Positions 1-6,081 of a DNA stretch of 28,435 nt are shown here, in pieces. The notes beneath the pieces are model-generated. The model did not search any database and had not been told where the DNA came from. It saw nothing but the letters and a program-made list of their open reading frames with translations. This stretch comes from Poteriospumella lacustris (lineage: Eukaryota > Sar > Chrysophyceae > Chromulinales > Dinobryaceae), in the NCBI GenBank assembly GCA_008000375.1, contig SMOI01000386.1:1-28435 (forward strand), in the 5' to 3' direction. Both the position numbers and the translations under genes were made by a program. Position 1 is the first letter of the stretch. Each line of letters starts with the position of its first letter.

Positions 1-2
1 CT

Positions 3-48
3 ACTACTATAATGTTGGTCCCCAGCGCTTAATGCCTGACGTCAGCAG
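3..48. repeat. Left terminal inverted repeat
   Basis: This 46-bp segment matches the reverse complement of 28237-28282 with two mismatches (positions 15 and 25). It contains the palindrome TGACGTCA at 37-44, which is present in both copies. Terminal inverted repeats are expected for protein-primed, rve-integrated Polinton elements. The window starts two bases outside it, so no left target-site duplication can be checked. Confidence 0.9.
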
Positions 49-94
49 CCGGTCGCGGAGGACCCGCTCATGTCACGGGACACAGGTCACGGGT

Positions 95-119
95 CAACTT
101 CAACTTGGAGTTGAAGTTG
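95..119. repeat. Perfect hairpin near left end
   Basis: The arms CAACTTCAACT and AGTTGAAGTTG (11 bp each) are perfect reverse complements around a TGG loop. The same word family recurs at 131-161 and, inverted, at 28188-28215, so it belongs to the subterminal repeats rather than being an isolated palindrome. Confidence 0.85.
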
Positions 120-168
120 GAGGACTTTAAGATCGAACTTCAACTTGAACTTCAACTTGATCCAAAGT

Positions 169-224
169 CTGTGTCACAGGTCACAGGTCTGTGTCACAGG
201 TCACAGGTCTGTGTCACAGGTCAC
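169..224. repeat. 20-bp tandem repeat, about 2.8 copies
   Basis: The unit CTGTGTCACAGGTCACAGGT starts at 169, 189 and 209; the last copy is cut short at 224. A looser version (GTCACGGG..GGTCACGGGTCA) lies at 71-95. The unit contains AGGTCA twice over, in direct and near-palindromic arrangements, which suggests a protein-binding array. Confidence 0.85.
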
Positions 225-336
225 TTCAACTTCAACTCGAACTTCAACGGCAAAACCCAAAGTTCCACACTGAAGTGGACTCATTCAATTTTGTTTTGAA
301 TGTTTACTCTTCAACGTGGAATTTTGGGAAACAGTA

Positions 337-403
337 TGCTAGCACTAGAATCGAACCCATACCCTAATCGCTCAAAGCATCGATCCAAACTCCAGTGCTG
401 GCA
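337..403 (-). other. Possible tRNA-like relic
   Basis: On the minus strand the segment ends with a good box-B/T-loop word (GGTTCGATTC). Its ends, TGCCAGC and GCTAGCA, pair at 6 of 7 positions like an acceptor stem. The anticodon arm does not fold normally: a 4-5 bp stem surrounds a 10-nt loop. The T stem has a mismatch and the whole is only about 67 nt. It could be a degraded tRNA or SINE head, or chance. I do not claim a functional tRNA. Confidence 0.22.
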
Positions 404-545
404 CACTGCTTGACAACTGTAAAAAAGTTAGTTGTAGAAACGGTTTACCCATCCAATTGAATCTTGGACAAAACATGAAACGAGCAATCTATCTTTTTGT
501 TTTAAACAGTTTTTTAAAATGGAGACGAACTTCTTCATAAATTAA

Positions 546-713
546 ATGTCAACGAAAGAAAAACGAGTATACGTGAAATCGGGAAAATTTTCCGCGGAAG
601 CAAAAGAGGAACGCCGCAATTTGAAGGAAAGCAAGAAATTGCTGAGAGCTCTGAAAGAAGAAGAAACAAGGAGGAAACGCGCGAAGAAAATCGAGGAGAC
701 ACGCGGAGTGTGA
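546..713 (+). CDS. Small basic coiled-coil-like protein, 55 aa
   Basis: This is a 55-codon frame that starts at an ATG directly behind TTCATAAATTAA, the same start-proximal box used by the neighbouring small genes. It ends with TGA at 711-713. The product is dominated by Lys, Arg and Glu with regularly spaced Leu (residues about 18-50), which predicts one long charged helix. An upstream CTATCTTTTTGT at 489-500 resembles the start of the long promoter motif at nearly the usual distance. No family is recognised; DNA or RNA binding is only a guess from the charge. The start box and promoter position are the main reasons to call it real despite its size. Confidence 0.55.
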   Translation: MSTKEKRVYVKSGKFSAEAKEERRNLKESKKLLRALKEEETRRKRAKKIEETRGV

Positions 714-728
714 ACAACCGAGCGCAAA

Positions 729-753
729 GCGTATCTTTGTCCCTTGGATCTTT
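729..753 (+). promoter_or_regulatory. Long (early-type) promoter motif, copy 1
   Basis: GCGTATCTTTGTCCC followed directly by TTGGATCTTT, 64 bp upstream of the ATG at 793. A TTCATAATAAATAAA box abuts the ATG. The same arrangement precedes several other small genes. Confidence 0.75.
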
Positions 754-792
754 CTGGTTTTGTGTCTCTTCCTTTTCTTCATAATAAATAAA

Positions 793-1221
793 ATGGCACT
801 CAATAAATATGAAATATGTTGGTTTTATGATTCACACTATTTCACTTTTAGAGTCTTTTATAAAGATTTACCTTGGGAAGAGTGCATAAAATTGACAAAT
901 GATAATTCTTCAGGGACGTATTATTTTCCGGCAGATCAAAACTTGTGGTTTGTAATCAAAGGTTTTGAGGGTCGAGTATATTATTCGGTTTCGCTGAAAG
1001 ATGCGGTGAATATGGATGGCGATGTTGACTTTGTAGTCATTGTCGCGGAAAACGAAAGTGAAGAATGGGCGAGAAAACAGAATCAAATTCAAAGTGAAGT
1101 TGAAGATGAAATGCATAATACGTATGGTTCTAACTGTGTGGATCGCATATTCATTGCGGGAGAAGTGGAATTATGTTTGCTCTGTGAACAAAGACCCGCA
1201 TCATCTGATCACGATAATTGA
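793..1221 (+). CDS. Unknown early-region protein, 142 aa
   Basis: The start is the ATG that follows AATAAATAAA. The frame is open further upstream, but only to non-ATG codons that lie inside the promoter motif. The product is acidic, with aromatic-rich beta-like stretches at residues about 1-85 (for example YYFPADQNLWFVIKGF) and an acidic helix at about 95-115. Two Cys pairs occur near the end (residues about 115-133), including CLLCEQ. No signal peptide, membrane segment or known motif is seen. It sits in the left-arm cluster of small genes under the long promoter motif, so an early regulatory or host-interaction role is plausible but not shown. Confidence 0.8.
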   Translation: MALNKYEICWFYDSHYFTFRVFYKDLPWEECIKLTNDNSSGTYYFPADQNLWFVIKGFEGRVYYSVSLKDAVNMDGDVDFVVIVAENESEEWARKQNQIQSEVEDEMHNTYGSNCVDRIFIAGEVELCLLCEQRPASSDHDN

Positions 1222-1260
1222 ACGTATCTTTGTCTTGTTCTGAAGGTTCGAGAAGAACAA

Positions 1261-1286
1261 GCATATCTTTGTCTCTTGGATCTTTT
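1261..1286 (+). promoter_or_regulatory. Long promoter motif, copy 2
   Basis: GCATATCTTTGTCTC followed by TTGGATCTTTT, 73 bp before the ATG at 1334. A partial copy (ACGTATCTTTGTC) lies just upstream at 1222-1234, overlapping the end of the previous gene. A CACATAATTAATTC box follows. Confidence 0.72.
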
Positions 1287-1333
1287 GTTCTTTTGTGTCC
1301 CTTCCCTTTCACATAATTAATTCTTTTTTGCAA

Positions 1334-1597
1334 ATGGAGTCCTTGCTTGAAAATCAGGAGAAGAAAGAGGAAGTCTCGAGCCAAGTTGGATTGGTGAAGT
1401 TGGACATTGTTGCTTGGTCGACACAAGAGCTACAGAGACGACTGACGGGATGGGTACCGTGGGTAGGGCTGGGATTGGGGTTTGGGCTCGGGATAGGGTT
1501 GGGTATTGGTTTTGGGTTGGGGATGTTTTGGTGGAACCGCTTTGAGTTTAAGAGCTGTAGGGAAGAAAGTGAAACCGACATCGAGGAGGAGGAATAA
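1334..1597 (+). CDS. Small single-pass membrane protein, 87 aa
   Basis: The ATG at 1334 is the first in the frame; upstream codons fall inside the promoter. The N-terminal half is charged (ENQEKKEEVSS). Residues about 41-64 form a long Gly/Leu/Ile/Phe segment built of GLG-, GIG- and GFG-like pairs (WVGLGLGFGLGIGLG...) and flanked by Trp, which reads as one Gly-zipper-type membrane helix. A Cys-containing basic stretch and an acidic tail (ESETDIEEEE) follow. The Gly periodicity suggests helix packing or oligomerisation. No homologue is recognised. It could act at host membranes; viroporin activity cannot be claimed from sequence alone. Confidence 0.7.
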   Translation: MESLLENQEKKEEVSSQVGLVKLDIVAWSTQELQRRLTGWVPWVGLGLGFGLGIGLGIGFGLGMFWWNRFEFKSCREESETDIEEEE

Positions 1598-1623
1598 GCG
1601 TATCTTTGTCCCTTGGATCTTTT
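1598..1623 (+). promoter_or_regulatory. Long promoter motif, copy 3
   Basis: GCGTATCTTTGTCCC followed by TTGGATCTTTT, starting two bases after the previous stop codon begins and 67 bp before the ATG at 1665. ACATAATAAATTATTTT precedes that ATG. Confidence 0.75.
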
Positions 1624-1664
1624 GCAAATGTGTCTCTTCGAAAATAAACATAATAAATTATTTT

Positions 1665-1886
1665 ATGTCTGAATTTGACTTAATTCAATTTCACATTGTG
1701 GAATTGGCTCTTCTGTTGAGACCTGCCCGTGCAACGAATAGCGCATTAGAAGAAAAACTTTTTTCGCTACACCTTTTACTTAATCGACCCGTACGGATTA
1801 CCTGTATAGGATTTAATTTGATACTTATCTTTCGTGACTTGCGTTCTTCCATTACGTCAGGGGGAACAATGTTATCCTATTTCTAA
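1665..1886 (+). CDS. Small ORF ending in a capsid-like C-terminus, 73 aa
   Basis: It has a normal long promoter motif and start box. Its last residues, DLRSSITSGGTMLSYF then stop, match the end of the major capsid protein at 17655 (DIRFSIMAGGQMLAYY then stop) with no gaps. The last 54 nucleotides, stop included, agree at roughly two thirds of positions by eye. The first ~45 residues are hydrophobic and Leu-rich and have no clear counterpart. It may be an expressed capsid-tail peptide, or the 3' end of a dead second capsid gene behind a still intact promoter. The reading frame ends inside the segment that, one frame over, encodes a capsid N-terminal piece. Confidence 0.5.
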   Translation: MSEFDLIQFHIVELALLLRPARATNSALEEKLFSLHLLLNRPVRITCIGFNLILIFRDLRSSITSGGTMLSYF

Positions 1887-2010
1887 TGTTGATACTAGTA
1901 TTCCAGCGCCGTTTTTAGATCAGTACCAAACTTTCCTTGAGTTTGAGTTTGAAATAGAACGGATGAACAACAGGGTGTTTAAAGATTACATGAACTTCAG
2001 GGAAGAGTTT
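1873..2010 (+). pseudogene. Fragment of a second major capsid gene (N-terminal part)
   Basis: This frame has no upstream ATG. It encodes a stretch matching residues about 43-95 of the major capsid protein made at 14824. Shared words include NVDTS against VIDTS, QTFLEFEFEIE against QTFLEFDIEIQ, DYMN against DYMN, and EEF against EEF, with about eight residues missing between the last two. The frame stays open to 2034 and runs into another promoter-like TTGGATCTTTT. It overlaps the capsid-tail ORF (to 1886) by 14 nt in another frame. The piece is about 50 of 943 residues and lacks a start, so it is a relic. Confidence 0.7.
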
Positions 2011-2066
2011 GAAGATGAATCTTGGATCTTTTGATCTTGGATCTTTGTCCCTTTAAGATTCGAAAA

Positions 2067-2092
2067 GCGTATCTTTGTCCCTTGGATCTTTT
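2067..2092 (+). promoter_or_regulatory. Long promoter motif, copy 4
   Basis: GCGTATCTTTGTCCC followed by TTGGATCTTTT, 60 bp before the ATG at 2127. A scrambled partial duplicate (TTGGATCTTTTGATC, then TTGGATCTTTGTCCC) occupies about 2022-2051, so the motif has been duplicated here. Confidence 0.75.
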
Positions 2093-2126
2093 GTGTCTCT
2101 TCGTTTTCTTTCTCATAAAAAATTAA

Positions 2127-2333
2127 ATGCCTGAAGTCTTTGATGGATTTAATCCTGACCCCGATACTCTAAACGCCCGAGACCGCAAAATTTGGAACGC
2201 GATCCACAAACGAGCTTTTGATTACTGGACCAAAGTTGGAAACACTCGAGCTTTGGACTCCCTTTGGCTTTACCTCCCCCACCCCGACGACCCCGAGCGA
2301 AAAAGTATTCGCGTGCATCGCACTGCTCAATAA
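2127..2333 (+). CDS. Unknown small protein, 68 aa
   Basis: The ATG is preceded by CTCATAAAAAATTAA, the start-proximal box of this gene class. The product has two Asp/Pro-rich turns (FNPDPDTLN, PHPDDPE) around a helix with conserved-looking aromatics (IWNAIHKRAFDYWTKV, residues 22-37) and a basic C-terminus (RKSIRVHRTAQ). It resembles a small helical DNA- or protein-binding module, but I recognise no family. It is the last of the left-arm small genes. The next gene switches to the short promoter motif, which overlaps this stop codon. Confidence 0.7.
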   Translation: MPEVFDGFNPDPDTLNARDRKIWNAIHKRAFDYWTKVGNTRALDSLWLYLPHPDDPERKSIRVHRTAQ

Positions 2334-2341
2334 ACCGTTTT
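2332..2341 (+). promoter_or_regulatory. Short (late-type) promoter motif, variant
   Basis: AAACCGTTTT overlaps the preceding TAA stop and lies 42 bp before the ATG at 2374. It differs at one base from AAACTGTTT seen before other virion genes. TTTAATTTAATTC abuts the ATG. Confidence 0.6.
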
Positions 2342-2373
2342 GTCTCACCTTTCCTTCTTATTTAATTTAATTC

Positions 2374-4803
2374 ATGCCTGTTCCCGATATTGTGAATCAC
2401 CCCCAGCGTTACTGGGATGAATTTTACCAAGCTTTACCCCAAGATTTTCATACTGATCCCGATATGATCCTTCTGTTGCGCGTCCTCCCCGACCAAAAAG
2501 AAACCAAACATTTATTGTACTTAGTGTTTTTTGTATATAAAAATTGGATCGTAAAAGAAAAAACCAACCATCCCGACCAATGGCAAAATCTGACCGAGCG
2601 ACAGTTAGAAAATCGATTTGAGCAGTGGCCCGATTTTCCACCTGAAAGTTACCGGGTTTATACTCGGCAAAACAAAACGGTATACCGCCGTATCCTAGAC
2701 AATGCGGTAGCCACTCAATTTTGGACATCGTTACGGGATAACCAAAATTATAATTTGCCTCCGATTCGTAGAAATATATCGGTGTTTGCACTTGAAAAGA
2801 AAATTTTAAATCGAGATCAGTACCCGTGTTTAAGTCGATCCCAAAGGTTAATCAACCGAAAATTTTCTGATAATGAATTCGAACGCCGCAAAAATGATCC
2901 GAACTACAATTATCCTATTCGGTATCGAGCATCCAAAAGTAATCCTGTGTATTTACCCATTAAACTCAAACAAAATGACATTGATGGCATGGATCAAACA
3001 TCGCTATTAGGTGATTTCTACAAAATTTACATGTACGATCGAAACGGAGTTTTCAATAACAAATTTGTGCTTGCTTCGTTTTCCTGCAAAGATTGTAAAA
3101 AAAGAACCACGTTTTATCCGTATTGCAAATATCACGCTCGGGTGCACGGGTTTCAATTGGTAGTGACCGATGCTCCCGGATACCGAAATCAACTTTTTCT
3201 GGCGACAACGCGTATTTTACCCGCCAATGAACCCGTATGTCCGTTTGTGACTCAAGTCATTGAAACCACCGAATATTCTCAACGCTATTCGTTTCCGAAT
3301 CCACCCCTCATTCATGTGTTCAACGTCAGCGACAACGCCAATCGATGGGTTATTGATAACCAACTGGTTCGCTCGTTCGCTTCCCATGTTTGCAAAACAA
3401 ACAACCCCGCATACGTCAATACTCGGATCCAGTACGTTGCACACTTGAATTTGTTTTGGTTGGAAACAACCAAACCCGTGAAGGAAAATCAAGTCTTGTT
3501 TTTGTATGGTGGAAATGCAGCCTCGACAAACCGGTTTCATTTTACCCTTCCCTATTTTGTACAAGGAAACGATAATAGCATTGACAATGCAAAAACTGCG
3601 TTTCGGAATTTTAAAAATCTGATTCGCTATAACCAAGGTGTCACACATCAGGGTAATTTCTTGTATTTGAATGTCGATGATCAGTTTCCTCCCCTTCAAA
3701 GACGTGGACTTGCAGGTGGACTTCCCCCACCCCCTCCACCTGCACCTCCTGGACCTCCACCAGGTCCTCCACCAGGTCCTCCACCTGCACCTCCTCGTCG
3801 AAGAATCAACACGGATGACGGACAATGGATGAATGATGGAAATGATGGAAATGCGGGCGGTGGACGAGTCCTCAATCGTTTGCGGAGGTATCAACGTCCT
3901 CCATCTCCACCCCCCACCCCACCTCAAGATCAACCCGACAATAGTGACGATTTTGATACGGATTTTGCCCCCGCCCCCGCTCCTGTTGCTGCTCCAATTC
4001 CTGCTCCTCCTCTTCCTGCTCTTCCTCCCGCTCCCGCTCCAACCCAACTTGCCGCGGATGTGGCCACCACTGCAGCCGCAGTGGCCACTTCTGCCGCTCA
4101 AGCCGCAGCAACCGCAGCTGCTCTGGCCGTGACTGCCGCGCCTCCCTCCGCTTCTCCTCAACGCAAACGAGCGAGAATGTCGAGAGAACTCCAAAGTTTA
4201 ACTCCCGAACAGGGATGGATACATCCTGAATTTGATACCGACTTTTTGAAGGAAAGTATTCAGGATTTTTTTGATGCGAGTCCGAGCGACGAATCAAGTG
4301 ACAAGGATGATCAATCGAATCAAGCACCTGCCAAAAGTGATCGGGATGTTGCGTTGGATCTTGCCTTAGAGTTTGTCCAGAAACAACGAGAAGAATATTT
4401 GGAAAAACGAAAACAAGATGAAGCCAAACGGAAACAAGAAGCAGCAGAACGAAAAGATGATCGACTTCGAGTTAATCAATATATATTAGATCAAACAAGT
4501 CAAGGGCCTCGATATTATGTCCTTGAAACGGTTCCTGGCAAACCGGGGCGCGTTCGACGCGAAGTAACCAAAGAAGAATACGACGCTCGGAATCGAATTT
4601 TGCAGTCCGTACTTCAAGCGAAACCAGACGAGAAAAAACGACGTGCGGAAAAAGCGAAAGAAACCCGGAAGAAAAATAAGGAAAGCAAAGAGTATGCCCG
4701 GCTCCAGGATATTGCTTTGCGTGCCCAATTACTGGAAAATCGACGATTGGAGGAAGAAGAAAGACAGAAAAAAGAACATTTGGATCGAACGCGGAGAAAG
4801 TAA
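2374..4803 (+). CDS. SET-domain-like protein with Pro/Ala linker and charged tail, 809 aa
   Basis: Residues 1-230 are unrecognised. A likely zinc site follows: C238, C241, C251, H254. Residues about 258-380 read as a SET domain, the fold of protein lysine methyltransferases. Matching features are LFLATTRILPANEPV where SET domains have a Gly-rich 'acts-on-its-own' turn and ge-v strand, VIETTEYSQRY, FASHVCKTNNPAYVN at the usual N-H-S-C-x-P-N site (first Asn is Ser337 here), and VKENQVLFLYGG with Tyr378. The altered NHSC motif leaves activity uncertain. Residues 450-475 are almost pure Pro/Gly/Ala, 530-590 are Pro/Ala-rich, and 655-809 form a Lys/Glu/Arg-rich coiled coil. The short promoter motif and position ahead of the packaging genes suggest late expression, possibly in the virion. 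The target could be histones, a capsid protein or nothing. Confidence 0.75.
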   Translation: MPVPDIVNHPQRYWDEFYQALPQDFHTDPDMILLLRVLPDQKETKHLLYLVFFVYKNWIVKEKTNHPDQWQNLTERQLENRFEQWPDFPPESYRVYTRQNKTVYRRILDNAVATQFWTSLRDNQNYNLPPIRRNISVFALEKKILNRDQYPCLSRSQRLINRKFSDNEFERRKNDPNYNYPIRYRASKSNPVYLPIKLKQNDIDGMDQTSLLGDFYKIYMYDRNGVFNNKFVLASFSCKDCKKRTTFYPYCKYHARVHGFQLVVTDAPGYRNQLFLATTRILPANEPVCPFVTQVIETTEYSQRYSFPNPPLIHVFNVSDNANRWVIDNQLVRSFASHVCKTNNPAYVNTRIQYVAHLNLFWLETTKPVKENQVLFLYGGNAASTNRFHFTLPYFVQGNDNSIDNAKTAFRNFKNLIRYNQGVTHQGNFLYLNVDDQFPPLQRRGLAGGLPPPPPPAPPGPPPGPPPGPPPAPPRRRINTDDGQWMNDGNDGNAGGGRVLNRLRRYQRPPSPPPTPPQDQPDNSDDFDTDFAPAPAPVAAPIPAPPLPALPPAPAPTQLAADVATTAAAVATSAAQAAATAAALAVTAAPPSASPQRKRARMSRELQSLTPEQGWIHPEFDTDFLKESIQDFFDASPSDESSDKDDQSNQAPAKSDRDVALDLALEFVQKQREEYLEKRKQDEAKRKQEAAERKDDRLRVNQYILDQTSQGPRYYVLETVPGKPGRVRREVTKEEYDARNRILQSVLQAKPDEKKRRAEKAKETRKKNKESKEYARLQDIALRAQLLENRRLEEEERQKKEHLDRTRRK

Positions 4804-4810
4804 ACTGTTT
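4802..4810 (+). promoter_or_regulatory. Short promoter motif
   Basis: AAACTGTTT begins at the second base of the upstream TAA stop and lies 40 bp before the ATG at 4842. Confidence 0.72.
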
Positions 4811-4841
4811 TTGTACCCTTGAATGTTCGGGTCCACAAAAA

Positions 4842-5099
4842 ATGAACCATACTTTGCCGACCGCCATTTGTTTTTCACCCGATTCTAATTTTCTTGTCAC
4901 GTTCCTTGGTTTTGTTTTGTTTCTGATTTCGGAAATATTACCTCATATATCCAATCAACGTCTTCATTCCATTTTGCAAGTTGTACTTGTTCTTCTCCAA
5001 AAAGGGTATTCCCATTTGCCAAACAGTTCAATTTCGTCAACTGAAAATCTAGCGGAACCACTCACTGAAAAAATACATGGGGAAGGAGGAAACTCATAA
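4842..5099 (+). CDS. Small membrane protein, 85 aa
   Basis: The ATG follows CACAAAAA and a short promoter motif. Residues about 17-34 (FLVTFLGFVLFLISEILP) form one membrane helix. A second amphipathic, Leu/Val-rich helix lies at about 42-53, and a polar, acidic tail follows. The 3' end overlaps the packaging ATPase start by 23 bp, so the two are probably co-transcribed. Small hydrophobic proteins next to packaging genes are common in this virus group and are often virion components, but the sequence alone does not show which. Confidence 0.7.
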   Translation: MNHTLPTAICFSPDSNFLVTFLGFVLFLISEILPHISNQRLHSILQVVLVLLQKGYSHLPNSSISSTENLAEPLTEKIHGEGGNS

Positions 5100-6081
5100 A
5101 AAAGTTCTTGCTCACCGAATCCCGCATGCTCTGAAAAGCGGACCCGTACCCTTCAAGAAAAATCCAGTACCCATTGTCCCCCCGGATTTGTTTGTTCTTC
5201 ATAGTTTGTGTGCTTTCATCGGATCGCGAGGAAGCGGTAAAACTCATGCCATGGTCCAATTGGCCCATAAATATTTACGCAAAGGTTCCATTAATCGCGT
5301 GTTTATCATTACCCCCACCTACCAATCAAACAAAATCTTTGAAGTGTTGGATCCGCGTCCTGAAGACGTGTTTGAAAATGTACACACATCCATTCAAGAT
5401 CTGAACACCATTTTAGCTGCCACCAAAAAAGATGCCGACGATTTTCGCGAATTTGAAGTGTATCTCAAAGCCTACAAAAAGTATACGCGCGGCGATAAAA
5501 AATCATTGACATTCGATGAAATGACTCTCTTGCAAAACAATAATTTTCGAAAACCGATCTATATACCCCGTCCTTCACCTTTGTTAATTGTCGATGATAT
5601 GAGTCATACTTCCATCTACACTCCATCGCGCAACAACCCGTTCATGAATTTATGTCTTCGTCATCGTCACATTAACGACGGAATTGGAATGACCATTTTT
5701 ATGGCGGCACAAACTTACAAAACCGGAGTCCCGAAAGCCATTCGCCAAAACATCCAACAATTTTTCATTTTTCCAACCAAAGATTTGACTCAAATGGAAA
5801 GTATCTATGAAGAAATCGCTAATTTAGTCACCAAAGAACAGTTTATTGCTCTTTACAAAAAAGCAACCGCGCAAAAACATTCTTTTTTGACCGTCGATAA
5901 TAATCCGCGGCATCCGTTACTTGCTTTTCGAAAAAACTTCGATACTGCTTTAATTCCACCCGAAGAAGAGTCTGATTCTGAATTTCCTGCACCTGAATCT
6001 GATCATGAATCCGTCCTATCACCTACCCAGCCACAAAAAACAAAATCAGGTGTTCGCAAAAAACTACGTGCAAGAACCTAG
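5077..6081 (+). CDS. FtsK/HerA-type genome packaging ATPase, 334 aa
   Basis: This is the A32-like packaging ATPase that drives dsDNA into the capsid in Polintons, virophages and large DNA viruses. Walker A is GSRGSGKT (residues 49-56) after a hydrophobic beta strand (LCAFI). Walker B is LLIVDD (169-174), followed by MSH. A downstream strand with Gln (MAAQTYKTG, residues about 210-218) fits the sensor region. Length is usual for the family. The acidic Ser/Glu/Pro tail and basic end (residues about 300-334) are extra and look disordered. The ATG lies inside the small membrane gene, and the 3' end overlaps the next gene by 77 bp, which indicates a compact virion-assembly operon. Confidence 0.93.
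   Translation: MGKEETHKKVLAHRIPHALKSGPVPFKKNPVPIVPPDLFVLHSLCAFIGSRGSGKTHAMVQLAHKYLRKGSINRVFIITPTYQSNKIFEVLDPRPEDVFENVHTSIQDLNTILAATKKDADDFREFEVYLKAYKKYTRGDKKSLTFDEMTLLQNNNFRKPIYIPRPSPLLIVDDMSHTSIYTPSRNNPFMNLCLRHRHINDGIGMTIFMAAQTYKTGVPKAIRQNIQQFFIFPTKDLTQMESIYEEIANLVTKEQFIALYKKATAQKHSFLTVDNNPRHPLLAFRKNFDTALIPPEEESDSEFPAPESDHESVLSPTQPQKTKSGVRKKLRART

Larger units (their letters stand above)
49..545. other. Left subterminal non-coding region
   Basis: No convincing gene is seen here. The stretch holds a perfect hairpin (95-119), repeated TTCAACTT/AAGTTGAA words (131-161) that recur inverted near the right end (28188-28215), GGTCAC tandem repeats (169-224), a doubtful tRNA-like segment (337-403), and from about 480 the upstream region of the first small gene. 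The likely role is end recognition and replication start, by analogy with other protein-primed elements. Confidence 0.6.

Noticed and set aside
169-224. AGGTCA direct repeats as nuclear-receptor response elements
   Set aside because: AGGTCA spaced by one base fits such sites, but the host is unknown, the repeat unit alone explains the pattern, and there is no gene within normal reach showing control.
105-299. Rightward frame across the left terminal repeats
   Set aside because: It starts at TTG, is built from tandem repeats (LQLELQL, VTG), and has no promoter or start box.
3217-4194. Long leftward frame (325 aa) opposite the SET-like gene
   Set aside because: It lacks a start box and promoter motif, its composition is the mirror of the Pro/Ala tract (Gly/Arg/Ser/Cys runs), and it lies wholly inside a well-supported gene.
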